Source: Takashimella koratensis (Eukaryota > Basidiomycota > Tremellomycetes > Trichosporonales > Tetragoniomycetaceae). Taken from it: DNA of 64,000 bases. Shown in pieces: positions 1-10,722 of this stretch. The notes beneath the pieces are model-generated. The model did not search any database. It had not been told where the DNA came from and saw only the letters and a list, made by a program, of their open reading frames with translations. How positions within the stretch are numbered: position 1 is the first letter of the stretch; every line of letters starts with the position of its first letter. The position numbers and the translations under genes were made by a program. The stretch lies in contig BCKT01000011.1 of the NCBI GenBank assembly GCA_003116875.1, forward strand, positions 937,771-1,001,770. Reading direction: 5' to 3'.

Positions 1-137
1 CGTTCAAACCTTAAACCCGTCGCTGCACCAATGCGCGTCGTTGTGACCCAAACACACCCAAGACCTCCTCCATCTACCTGCCCCAGTTGCCCTGTGCTAA
101 CCATGCTGCTCTAACCCGATTCCCTCATTACATACCC

Positions 138-1784
138 ATGCGCATTTCTCCTCGCCTCGGTCCATCTCCTCAACGCAGACCGCGAATGACGCGCCTTCCA
201 TCGCTCAAGCAGCTTTCTGATCGCCTCCATGCCGACGCCGCCAACCCACCGCCTGCCACCCCTCCCAAGCTACAAGTCGCGACCGCTGTCTCCCCGGCAC
301 AGACGACCTTCTCCGCCTCCCCTTCCTCCCGTCTCAAACTCCCTGCAAGCGCAATGATGCGAAGCCGAAGTCTTTCTGGCCAATCCGATATCCCCAGCCC
401 CAGCTCCGCGTCTGCAACGATTACAACGTTCGCAGCGAGCATGGGCTACGGGAACGGCCAACCCATGTCACCGACAAGAGAGAGCGCGCCGTTGATGATG
501 CGTGGGCTAAGCAGTGATTTCATCAGAGGTTACAAGGACGTGCCCAGCTTGGACCAGATCAGGCAGCGCGTCACGGATGAAGCGAAAGAGGCGAAGGAGG
601 AGCAGTCGGGCAAGAAAGAGGAGGTGAAGCGTGAGGCCAAAGTGATCGGACCGATTGTGGAGGACTTTATCAGCCCCAAGTCGGCGCAGGTGGAGGATAT
701 GAGCAAGACCAAGGTGTTGCAGGTACCAGTTGAACCAACAGTGGAACCTCCAACGCCCGCCCCGGTGCCAAGAGTGGAACTGTCTCCTGCGTCGGCCATT
801 CCGGGTGCCTCACCAGCCATGTCATCCAAGGCCCACCCGTTACAACATCCATGGTGCGTAGTGATAAGCTCTACATTGGCTGATCTATCACAGGACACTC
901 TACTACGACTCAAAGACCTACAAGCCTGACCCATCGCACACAGCCAAGGAGGGGTTGCTGAACGAGTACGAGCTGTCCCTTCTCACCGTCGGACGCTTCG
1001 ACACTGTAAGTAGAACTGACTTTCAACCGTCTACCTACTGACACCTTTGCAGGTGGAGGGCTTTGCACGACACATGAACAATATCCGTCAACCAGGCAGC
1101 CTCGCGAAAAACTCCAACTACCATTTGTTCAAGAACGGTATTCGACCAATGTGGGAAGACCCAGCGAACGCCAACGGTGGGAAATGGGTCATTCTCTTCC
1201 GCTCATCACCGGCCATCCTCGACGCCTGCTGGGCAAACTTGACCATGGCGTTAATCGGCGAGATCCTTGATCCCGAGGACGGCGTGTGTGGGGTCGTCGT
1301 CTCGACGCGTCCAAAGATTGATAGGATTCAGATCTGGACAAGGGATAGGGAGAATTCTGAAGCGCTCAACCGATTGGGAAGGCGGATATTGGAGGCCATG
1401 GCGCTGGAAGGGCGGGATGCGGATGCTGTGTCGATGGAGTTTCAGGTGAGATAAAGAGGGTTTTGACCAACGCCTGTCCAATCTCAACTCTACGATTCCA
1501 ATTTGCAAAGCTGATACCTCGTCTCGGTGTAGTACAACGCGGCGAGTGGGAGCGCCAACCCTCCTGCAAATAAATTCTTCTCCGTCCCTTTTGCCTCGCG
1601 CAGCTTCTCGGCGTCACACAAACCCTCCCCGTTATCTGTCCCTCCCTCGGCAGGGTTACCAGCGCCCCCGCACTCGGCGGAACCGATGCGCCGGCTGGGT
1701 TCGGGCCAAGGTGCGAGCGCGTTCGCGGGTCCCATGGGCGGGGTCGGTGTCTCTCCGTCGAGGGTGGTATCGACGGCGAAGTGA
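138..1784 (+). CDS. eIF4E-family (4E-HP/eIF4E2-like) mRNA cap-binding protein
   Basis: Spliced from 138-853, 894-1005, 1053-1445 and 1533-1784, about 490 aa. The first ~235 residues are Ser/Pro/Ala-rich and low in complexity. The eIF4E fold then begins with HPLQHPWTLYYDSK, which carries a cap-region tryptophan split across intron 1. It continues with YHLFKNGIRPMWEDPAN, NGGKWVILFR and a C-terminal SMEFQ segment, all typical of the family. Family members bind the 5' cap and either promote (eIF4E) or repress (4E-HP) translation; the divergent sequence suggests the second class, but this is inference. Reading through the last donor would stop at 1452-1454. Splicing at 1446-1532 (branch GCTGAT, acceptor TGTAG) instead adds an 83-residue Ser/Pro/Gly-rich tail. 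The start at 138 is the first ATG of the long frame; 186 is an alternative. Confidence 0.85.
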
Positions 1785-2161
1785 GACTCTACGGCCTTGA
1801 GGCCGACGGGGGAGGTGTGAAACCTTTGATGGGTGAAAGGCTGAAAGGATGTGTGCGGGGTTGGGCTGAGCTGGCCTGGCCTGGCCGTTGGCCGGATGGC
1901 TGTGTGGGTTGTTATCTGTCTTTATTGGATGTACGCTCTATCTGTACCCTTCAGCTTTGCACTGCTCTACAAGACACAAGACACGAACGATTTGATGTAT
2001 TTGGTATCTCTGAATGATCATCGTACGGCTGTGAGGCTGTGTCGCTGCGCTTCATTACTCACACACAGGGTGGGTCGACTAGAAAGATCGTCGTCGTTCC
2101 AGCGCGGAATCAAATTCTGGCTCCATTTGCCACCCAAATCGCTGTGCACACACATACGCCG

Positions 2162-2223
2162 GTACATAAATAGCTTGGCACCCGTCTCCACCTTTTTCCT
2201 CTCCACCTTTTTCCTCTCCACCT
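2162..2223 (+). promoter_or_regulatory. TATA-like box and pyrimidine tandem repeat in front of the CYSTM gene
   Basis: A CATAAATA element lies near 2164, about 120 bp before the ATG at 2284. A 15-bp pyrimidine unit (TCTCCACCTTTTTCC) follows at 2185-2199 and 2200-2214, with a partial third copy to 2223. This fits a core promoter and a CT-rich start region. The rest of 1785-2283 shows no gene. Confidence 0.5.
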
Positions 2224-2283
2224 CTCACCCATCCTAGCCACCGACTCACCCATCCACTCAACACCACACGCCAAGACAACACA

Positions 2284-2957
2284 ATGAGCAAGCCCTACCC
2301 ACAGGTACGTCTCGGCGTCTCGGTAGCTCATCCCCTTCTTCCACAGCCTTTACCCCTCTACCCCTCTACCCCCTTCCGCCTTCCGCCTTCATCTAGTCTT
2401 TCCTTCAACCGTTCCGATCGGCATCGACTGACCCACCTACCCGCAGCAGTACCAAGGCGGTCAGCAGATGTACCAAGCCAACGACGGCAAATGGTACCCT
2501 GTCCAGAACATGCCTCAGAACTGGCAGCAAGGCCAACAGGGCGGCTACCAACAGGGTTACCAGCAGCAGCCGGGTTACTAGTGAGTAGACAAACCCATCG
2601 TTACCGTGCACCCATCGTTACCGTGCACCGCATCGCACCTATCCCTGCTCATACCATACGCTAAACCCCAACCCTACCAGCGGACAGCAGCAGATGAACT
2701 CGCAGCAACCCGTTTACGTCCAACAGCGGCCGTACAACTCTGGCGGCGGAATGGGTGCAGGCGGCGGTATTCTCGGTAGGTCTGATTCCCTCTCTCTACT
2801 ACCCTCCTCGTTATCCTTCACCCTCTCCCTTTGCTTCTTTTCGCACTTTCATTCCTCGTGGTATTGGTCACATCATTACGTGACCTCCTGCTGACCTACA
2901 ATAGCCGCACTTTGCGCCGGTCTGCTCTGTTTCGACATTGGCGCATGCCTTTTCTAA
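2284..2957 (+). CDS. Small CYSTM-family cysteine-rich tail-anchored protein
   Basis: Four exons (2284-2304, 2447-2580, 2681-2775, 2905-2957) encode 100 aa. The N-terminal two thirds is Gln/Gly/Tyr-rich (YQGGQQMYQ, GGYQQGYQQQPGYY). After QQPVYVQQRP and a Gly-rich linker comes a short hydrophobic C-terminus, AALCAGLLCFDIGACLF, with three cysteines. This order of QP-rich head, Gly linker and terminal Cys-rich membrane segment is the signature of CYSTM proteins, which are linked to stress tolerance in fungi and plants and sit in membranes. The last exon encodes almost only the Cys-rich tail, so skipping it would release a soluble protein. All introns have GT-AG ends. It is convergent with the SYLF-SH3 gene. 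Confidence 0.8.
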
Positions 2958-3430
2958 CCTCAACGTCACCTTTCGTGCGTTGCACCTCGCGCGGGACCCG
3001 ACGCACCCGTGAGGGCCTCCTACGTCATCTCGCCCACGTCGATCGCTCGGCTCACCTATACACGTGGACTACACTTTGTGCAATCGACATCCCCTCGTCT
3101 TGCCGTCAAACAATATCACCCTCGTCGAGATACACCTTGACCACTGAATATACACACCTCCTGGTCAATCCCGCTCCATTGGTAGATTAGCGTCCCCTAT
3201 TTCGGTTATATTGGAGCATCCCCTACAGTCTTTGCTCGTTTGTATGTATGCTACTTATTTGATTCCAGGGTTAGCTGCGATGAGGTAGCTGCGTTTTAGA
3301 GAGAAAACTGCATCGTTTGACAAAACCTGTACCCAAGCCTTATACCGTGTGATAGACAAATCGAGCTTATTTGAGCAAACTGATAACCCACATACTGACA
3401 TTGACGACATTGACCCACCCACGTTACCAC
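2958..3430. other. Convergent 3' intergenic region
   Basis: This is the space between the stops of the CYSTM and SYLF-SH3 genes. It is AT-richer than the coding DNA and presumably holds both 3' UTRs. No gene or repeat is seen. Confidence 0.6.
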
Positions 3431-5748
3431 CTAGTCGAAATCCAAGTTGGCCACCCTCGACTTGAGCTCCGATTTGGTTACTCCTCCCTTTAACACGCGC
3501 GGAATATCCAGCACCTCGACATACGAGCACGGGAACATCCCTTGCTGCCCTTCTGGCGTTCTGCCCATCCACCACTCTCCCTTGGCCCCAACCTTATCCA
3601 GGACCACCACCACCTTGCCGGCCTTCAACCCCAGATCTCCACTCTGAGTCGCCGCGAAATCAAACAGCGCGACTGCACGGGCATACCCATCGTTCTCCTC
3701 GAGACCCGCTTTCAACTGAATGTTCGGTCGGGGTCCGCGGTCAGGCTCCTCGGGTTTGGCCGGGAAGTAGCTATCGAACGGTCGACTTGCAGAGATGGTC
3801 CGTTGCCGGGTTGTCGGGTTGGTAAACGGATCGTCGGGTTCGTCTCGACTCGAATCAACAGTCTCGTCGCTGTCTCGCATAGGACCCATGTAACTCGAGA
3901 ACGGGCGTTCGTTACGCTGCCTACCATCGAATTTGCGCGGGGACTTGTCCCCTAGTTTTCTAGTCGAGAACGAGTCCGGGATATTCCAGTCTCGCGTAGC
4001 AAAGCTCGATGTCGTCTCTCGCGGCGCATACGGGTCGTCCTCTTCCTCATTCTGGTCCAATCGAGGATCAAATTCGAACCTCCTTGATGCGCTCCCACTC
4101 CTATCCCTCCCATTCCCGTTCTTCCCGTTCATAGTGAGCTTGTTGAACGAAGCTGTCAACCCGGTTCCGTTCGTGTCCCACGACCCCAGCAGGTCATCTT
4201 GCTTTGCGATCGACGACGCTCGGGATCGACGTGCTGGCGATCCGTTCCCGCTCTGGAACTTGCCCTCGTCCCAGTCCTCGAGGAGATCAGGTTTCGAGTC
4301 GAGCTCGGACGCAAAGGGGGAGCCCATTGTATTAGTCGCGAAATCGGGACGCGGGGCACTCGATCCACCTCGCGAACGAGTCGGATAGACAATGGGTCCA
4401 GATTCGGCGTTATATGTCTCTGACGAAGGCCCAGGCGGGCCACGTCGAGGTGAGGACTGGCCAGAGGTGAATGGCATGAAACTGCTAGCTCGTCTCGCTT
4501 CCCATGGTCGACTCGGGCTCGCTCGATCTTTCGCTTCGGGTACAGCTTGACCTTGACCCGGGTTGAACAGACTGCCTGACCGCTTCCTGCCTCCACCATT
4601 CCCACCTGGAGAAGTCTGGCCGCTCCCAATCCCTTCACTAAAGACGTACCCGCTTGACCCCTTGCGCACCGGACTACCGTACCCGGACCCACCAGGGCTC
4701 CCATACCCCATGGCCCCACCCTCGCCCTCCTCATCATAGCTGCGCCACTTCTGTCCCCCGGGTAGACCCGTGCTGTTCTCCAACTGGTCGATGAGCACCA
4801 TCGCCCATTCGGGAGGATCGAACGCGCCGCTCAGAATCTGCTTCGCCGACGGGTTCCCGCCGTACGCGAGTCGGTTGGCATCTTGTCGCTCGACAATGAC
4901 GGACCCTTCGACCGAGACACCGCCGAACAGACCCTTGGTCTTCGAGTACGAGTACATGGCGGCGACACGGCCATTCGCGTTGACGGAGCCTGAGCCTTCT
5001 GCGTTGCGTCCAAGCGGTCCCACAGCGACCTGGGGTCAGTGGAGTCGAAAGCGTCACTTACCGAGAGGTTCCCTCCTAGCGTCAAGCTCCCTGCGCTCAT
5101 GAAGCTCGCTACGGCCGAGCGGGACTGCAGGATCAGCGCGAGCTCTGGCATCACCCGTCAACTTACATTGAGCACGATCAAGAAGTCGGTCACTCTGTAC
5201 GCTGTCAGCTCGAGTCATCACTCGACCACTCTCACTCACTCTGCACCAAGCTGTCCACCAAAGCCAAACCCTCCCAGCCCAATCGCACTCGGCGGCGACC
5301 AAGCTAGAGTAATCAGCACCTGCCTGAACTTTGAGTCTCCCTCTCTTCAACCGACTCACATCCATCAGGTAGTCGGGCGATGACTACTCCGCTCCCTGCT
5401 CGGGCAGAAAACATGAACCCCGCTTTAAAGACGGTGAATATGGCAAAGCCCGCGGCGCGCTCGAGCACCGAGCGAGGGATAACCTGAGAAGGGTATCAGC
5501 TGTGTGCTCTGTTCTAGCATCGCAGTCAACGTACTTTGTCCAACCCATTGTTTCCAGAATCAACGAAGGATCGGACTGAACAACGAGTTAGTTGAGGTGC
5601 ACAGCAAGGTCCACTGGATAGGCGATTTCGAACCCCTTCACTCACCGATATTTGCTGCTTTACGACACTCCTCGGGCAGGCGAACTGGGATCAGCTTCAT
5701 GTGGGACGATGAGGATAACGTACCAGGCAAAGGGCTATTGATGGGCAT
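3431..5748 (-). CDS. LSB3: SYLF-SH3 actin-associated protein (Lsb3/Ysc84 family)
   Basis: Eight exons on the minus strand (5748-5724, 5684-5646, 5575-5535, 5483-5360, 5303-5240, 5194-5167, 5124-5062, 5029-3431) give 660 aa. The N-terminus MPINSPLP, the core FKAGFMFSARAGSGVVIARL and VGPLGRNAEGSGSVNA through SKTKGLFGGVSVEGS are the SYLF domain, which binds phosphoinositides and actin. A long Ser/Gly/Pro/Asp-rich linker follows. The C-terminus is an SH3 domain (ALFDFAATQSGDLGLKAG, GEWWMGRTPEGQQGMFPCSYVE) expected to bind Las17/WASP-type proline motifs at endocytic actin patches. The introns crowd into the SYLF part, and the rest is one exon. The linker is much longer than in the yeast proteins (about 450 aa in total). 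Assignment is firm; naming LSB3 rather than YSC84 is arbitrary. Confidence 0.93.
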
Positions 5749-7374
5749 TTTCAACAAAAAGTCGGATCCAAGGCAGAGCACGGATTAGTTTTGGGGACAA
5801 GTGTGTCGTGTGATGAGTATATGAGAAAGGTATATCAGTCGATTGGGCGTCGATGGCGTTGAGGTAGGGGTGGGGGTGGGGGTGGAGCGAGTTTCAAATA
5901 AGTGCTACTGGCTTATTGTTATGTACAGACCAGGCTGGGTGAGTTGATCCGACGTCGATGGGAATGCCCGACCAAAGGATGCAGGATGGATATACAGAAT
6001 GGGGCGGCGACCGAAGAGCGACGACGAAGCACAGTCGACGAGGGCACGAGGGCGCGAGGGCTTGAGGGCTTGTCGGGGATGAAATGTGATGACCGTCGGT
6101 GGGACGCTGCCGTGTACCCTTTGTCACAGCTGCGCGGTCGTAGGCGGGCACAGACAGACGCCAAGGAAGGATAAGGAAGAGGTAGCCGCTGACCGAGGAT
6201 CCGGGGTGGGGCTGATGATGCCAGGGTGGGTGTGGGTGTGGGGCAATGTATGTATGTCGGGAGAGTAGGCCCAAGCCAACGCGGATCCAACGCTTGAAAT
6301 CGACGTCACCGCCCTTTTGGCTGACCTTTTGGCCTTTGACCGATGCCGTCGCTGTCACGGTATGGTCGGTACTGGTGCTTGTAACGAAGCGATGCACGGA
6401 GCAGTCGGCGAGTATGGACAGTGAGACGATTGGGTAGGGTGTGTCAATGTACGTTGTATAGATGCTGTCGGGGGCTAGGATGAGACAAGTGACTTGACGG
6501 TGGCTGCGCTGCGGAGGGCGGCTGTCTCCGGACAGCCGAGAGGGTCCGCACCAGGTGCCAGGTGGAGGGAGGGAGGTCAAGACTCGTAGTGACTGTGGCT
6601 CGAGAACGATTTTACTATGTGCCACCACACACTTTCTTCAGCATTCTCTCTTTCTCAATCCACTACGAATCCGATACTCTTCAACCGCCTGGTCGGCGCC
6701 TCCAAGCCTGGCTGGGGTTACAGGCTCTCCGCAAATGCAGTCCCAGGACCCAAAGCCAGCATGTGGTCTGACAAGACTGTCCTTGGTCGAAGCCAAGAAC
6801 AGTCACTAGTACAAAGCCCCCAAAAGACAACGACCGCAACCACCACCCGCATGCTGTCACCTAGCTCCAATGACCTGTCACTGTTCAATCTGTCCCTTGC
6901 CCCTTGCGCCAAATCCGCCCTTTTGAAAGAGCACAACCAATCTGGTGATGTCAGTGGGAAGATTGACGAGTATTGGTTAATGTCATCACAGTGAAGTAGA
7001 CACTGGTGGCTAGGACGCCATAGAGACGGAGGCTGCGCTGAAGAGGAGTGGGCAAAGGAATGTAGGACCGGGCAGGGCAAGGGCGACATTACAGCGAGAG
7101 CCTACGCACTCCTCCAACGAACAAAATCACGTGCAAAATCTCCCAGCCCCTCCAAGCTGTCAGTTTACGGCGCTGTGTGCAATCATGGTGCAGGAGAATG
7201 TCTCCACAACATTTAAATCCCCATGACTTGATGAAGGGTGAAGTCTCGTAGCGCCAAAGTTGGCCTGCTTGCGATCGCTGTGTCTTTCACAGAGTGCCGC
7301 CGCAATAGCGCCGAAGTGTGATCTGGACATAACGGGGCCCGGGGCCCCAGGCCCATGATAGCAAAAAGAAATGT
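5749..7374. other. Gene-poor intergenic region
   Basis: Only overlapping low-complexity frames are seen, with no recognisable domain, consistent codon use or splice structure. A G-rich stretch of GGGGGTGGG-type repeats lies at 5866-5885, just upstream of the SYLF-SH3 gene. A GGGGCCCGGGGCCCC palindrome lies at about 7334-7348, next to the tRNA 3' end. Confidence 0.5.
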
Positions 7375-7480
7375 TGAAGTCTGTGAGATTCGAACTCACG
7401 CCCTTTCGGACTGCGGTTAGGGAAGTCGAGACACTCGAAATACCTTAACACAGCGCCTTAGACCGCTCGGCCAAAACTCC
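7375..7480 (-). tRNA. tRNA-Leu(AAG) with 26-nt intron
   Basis: On the minus strand the acceptor stem GGAGTTT pairs with AGACTTC (G-T pairs allowed). The B-box-like T arm GTGAG-TTCGAAT-CTCAC and the D arm TGGCCGAGCGG are intact. Anticodon stem CTGTG pairs with CGCAG around loop TTAAGG, so the anticodon is AAG (leucine; inosine at position 34 expected). A 26-nt intron follows position 37 and contains CTT complementary to the anticodon. The variable arm (TCCGAAAGGGC) is the long type II form of tRNA-Leu. A T-rich tract follows the 3' end as a Pol III terminator. Confidence 0.95.
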
Positions 7481-7638
7481 ATGTTTTGGGGAAAAGGTTT
7501 CGCTCGGATATGAGTAGAACTGCAAAGTTCATCTCAACCCCCCTTCTATTATGGTCTGACCTATTAGCGATCTGAGCCTTAACGCATTGTGTTCTTCAGC
7601 CTGTCACGGGAATCACGAGAACTTGAATCCAGATCAGC

Positions 7639-8138
7639 TAGTCGATCCCTCGCAACTTCAATGACGAAAGCCTTGTTTTCCATGGCATTTGGGCTGAAAA
7701 ATCAGTGAGGAGACCCCTTGTTGGCGGGTGACTGGCGACAGGTCTAGTAGGTTCGACGTGGCTCATCGCTCGCAGCCGTGCTTGCTTTGAATGAGTGTAA
7801 GCACTCACTTGCTGCAGGTTGGGACAGAATCGTGCTGAATCGCTTCTCTGGGGTAGGGGTATCGAGTTGTCGTTCCTTGCCGATGGTGAAACCAACTCGG
7901 GAAGGCGCTCACTATCATATTGTCGTATTCTTGTCAGTACACCCATGTACTTCGCTATGCATGAGACCAAGAGCGTACATACACTGCAGCTCAGTTTGCG
8001 AAGCGGAGAGGAGCAAAGAGAAGCGGCAATAGCAACCACGGCGGCAGCCTGGGCGACAGCATCGTTGTCGAGCTTGACACCGCCCGAGGCCTCGGCGGCG
8101 GCATCGTCCCATTTGCGTTTCCTGGCGTCTGCGTCCAT
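7639..8138 (-). pseudogene. Possible short gene or 5' gene fragment beginning MDADARKRKWDD
   Basis: The minus-strand frame from 8138 begins MDADARKRKWDDAAAEA and then DAVAQAAAVVAIAAS. A basic KRKW start followed by an Ala-rich helix resembles the N-terminus of KH-domain splicing proteins of the KHDC4 type (weak, from memory). No KH domain follows. A second natural-looking block (SERLPELVSPSARNDNS to FCPNLQQ) sits downstream and ends at a good donor (GTGAGTGC). The phase needed to join the two blocks does not work with the obvious splice sites. This could be a truncated duplicate or an unrelated small gene. Evidence is thin. Confidence 0.3.
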
Positions 8139-8884
8139 TTTATCTGCGGATGGGGATGGGATAAGGGTATGAAGAGAGTTGAGGGAGTGAGATCTTGTCA
8201 TTCAGTCTCCAGGCGACTTTCGTTTTCCAACCTAGCAGAGGGCAACCGCTACCGCTACCGCTATTGCTACCACACCAACAGTTTCTGAAGCCAGGATCGA
8301 GGTTTGGCGTTGACATTGCTCAGGTATGAGAAGCATGGGTGCGAGTGAAACACTTCGGCGCCGAAATCTACCGCGTCGGTTGTTACAAGTGCCAGTCCAA
8401 CTAAAGGTGGGATGAGGCGGAGTATACATGCGTCGGACACCTCTTGAGACGGATGTCAAGCAAGGTTGACCATTATTTTAGCTCTTTCGATTGGGTGTCG
8501 CCCATCACGGGCCAGCAGTGTCCATGCAAGCGAGCCACCAAAAGGTCAATACTCTTCGCCGACTCGGCCACGTAGTTGCGAGAGCATTTCCCCAGTTCAT
8601 TCTTCCCAAGTCTTCCCTATACCTTCAACTGCTGGCGCAAAAATAGCTGGATTCCCATCAACGCACTTCTAATGGTACCAGTCACGCATGCCATAGCTAT
8701 TCTCGAAAGACTTGATAGACGCCATCTTGGAGATGTGCTCTGCCAATGGTTCTCCGAACACGTGTGAATGCCACATAGCAGGTGGTACCACCCTGGACCA
8801 GCGCGTGCATCATGCTAATTTCTTACGGTACCGTCAACGATTCATGCCGTGGAAGACAGCAAATACCTTTTTAGTACCCGCCGG
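8139..8884. other. Intergenic region with short coding-like scraps
   Basis: No gene model holds. On the minus strand near 8700-8810 a short block reads like protein (CYVAFTRVRRTIGRAHLQDG) but ends in a stop with no convincing splice partner. It may be a remnant of a decayed gene. Confidence 0.35.
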
Positions 8885-9827
8885 TCATGGATGCTGGTAG
8901 TGAGGGGTGGACGCATCAATTGACGACTGTCATACAGCTTTTCTCACGGGACACGGGACCGCATCAACTGAGACATGGCAGTCACGTACCTGCACAATGT
9001 CAGCACTGCGTATCAGCTGCCCCAGCACATGTCTCGCCAATGTCGATACGCATCCCAGAGCAACAGGCATGGAAGGGACCAGAGACCCGCGCGGATACCT
9101 GTCAATAATCATCATCCGCTTAGTTGAACGCCTGCGAGATGTTTTCATGGTGCAGTCTTCAATCGGTGCCAACGTATCATTCAAGATCGCAGAAGGTCGA
9201 GCACATGAAGCCATTTCTTGTACCAAGGAGGTACAGAGGACATTCGACCAGGGTAACAGAACGTGCAAATTTTTCTCCTCGGTTCCATGCCGTGAAAACG
9301 TCAGTTGGAAGGCAGTCCGGCACGCAGGTGAAATCAAATGGAGCGGGGGATGTCGAAAAGATACCCTCTACATCGCCAATCAAACGCGAGCCCTGTCACA
9401 CTGTCGTTACTTCACAACGCTGAGTGTCTCCTCGTCATTCCCCTTTTGATTTGTTGCTCGCTCCGGCCTCGGATCAGACACAAATATCCTTTTGACTTTT
9501 TTGACCAGGTCTGGGCTTTTGCTCAGGGGCACTGTATATGAAGAGTTAGGTGTTTGAGTAGCGATGGCTCCCGAAACTCAATGAAATCAATTTGGAATTC
9601 GGCAGAATCTCGCTCGCTCGTATCACGAAACTGGATAGATCGTCGGGGCACGGACAACAAGCCGATGAGATGTGGCACGAAATCCTCGCTAGGTCAGATC
9701 CTATCAGCCAAATCGATTCACCATCGCAAGAATCTACAGGAAGGGGAAACAGTCGACCAGCAGACGTGGAGGACAAGCTTCTCCGAGGATACTTGCAACG
9801 CAAAAGTGTTCGTTCCTTACAAGTGCA
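8885..9827 (-). CDS. Orphan multi-exon gene of unknown function
   Basis: Four minus-strand blocks join in a consistent phase: (up to 9827)-9578, 9531-9416, 9367-8990 and 8926-8885. The first intron is 46 nt with a CCTAAC branch site. The junctions use GTTTCG, GTGAAG and GTACGT donors and AG acceptors. The protein contains SIWLIGSDLARISCHISS, DLVKKVKRIFVSDPRPERAT, PRGSLVPSMPVALGCVST and ARHVLGQLIRSADIVQ, and ends SSIDASTPHYQHP. I recognise no family. The 5' end is open: the frame is closed by a stop at 9830-9828, so an upstream exon is needed, or the ORF at 10143-10649 belongs to the same transcript. It lies between two tRNA-Leu genes. The phase agreement over three introns is the main support. 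Confidence 0.45.
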
Positions 9828-10142
9828 TCAAAAAGGTTTGGCCTCGTTCATTTCGAGCGCCTCTACTAAGCGCGGTCAACACGCGCCACCGAGGGCCAAA
9901 GTTGTAGTTTGCCACCCTAGACGGGCACGCTCATGCCCTAGTGTTCACAGCGACGACGGTAAGCTACTCAGACTACCTGTGTACACAGCTACAGGCGGAC
10001 CAGTTGACACTGTTAGGTATGACGACCGAAGACTGCATGGAGCGATCCGTGCAGTACCGAAGCACTCAGGATGCCGAGAACGTTCCGAGCGGGGTGGGGT
10101 AGGGCGAGACCATGGGGAAGAAAATAGAGACACTGGTTAGCG

Positions 10143-10649
10143 CTACGGCGCACGGTCCACCAGCGATTGAGCCGACGGACAACGAAGGGGATGCACCAGA
10201 GACGCGCAGGCGGTCGTGGTCGAGCTGAGAGATATAAGCAGCTGATCTGTAGTGTCAAGAGTTGGATGCCCAAGCATTCGACGAAATACTGATGGCGGGA
10301 GGTCAGGGTGCGGCTTGTGGAGCTGGTATTTTCGAAACGCGCCTGCAGTTTGAGCTTGCTGCTGATGGCCGCCGTGCCGCGGTAGGCGGAGGTGGCGCTG
10401 CCCAGGCATCGAAGGCCAACTCCTGAGTGGAGGAGGTGGCCGCAGACAGGCCAAAGGCGCCAGGCGGCTAAAGGCGGTGGGACCGAGCTGCACCTCGGCA
10501 GCAATCTTCCCCAGCACCGCCGGCTTGCCCAGCTTGTGGGCGATCTCACCGAAGGCATGCCCGAGGCGGCTCATGTAGGCAACCTCCAGCAAGCTCTGTC
10601 TTCCGGTCACTGCTGAACGGCCAGCGAACAGGTTTGCCTGCTCGTTCAT
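10143..10649 (-). pseudogene. Orphan CTG-rich ORF, apparently frameshifted
   Basis: An ATG at 10649 opens a 168-codon frame beginning MNEQANLFAGRSAV and YMSRLGHAFGEIAHKLG, KPAVLGKIAAEVQLG. After about residue 70 this frame turns proline/arginine-rich. Coding-like text continues in the other two frames: LSAATSSTQELAFDAW, then SAYRGTAAISSKLKLQARF and RHQYFVECLGIQ, which runs on to 10013. This looks like one coding sequence broken by at least two indels. Leucine is often CTG, whereas the housekeeping genes here prefer CTC, hinting at a different origin. No family is recognised. It could also be the 5' part of the orphan gene downstream at 9827-8885. Confidence 0.35.
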
Positions 10650-10722
10650 ATAAAGGCTGAAAACCAGGCTGAAAAGCTACAAGATCATCTATTATTCATT
10701 GTCTTTGGCTGTGAGAGAGCAG

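Noticed and set aside
6617..6994. 125-codon ORF in the 5.8-7.3 kb intergenic region
   Set aside because: No recognisable motif, no splice partners and random-looking composition; kept only as a weak possibility.
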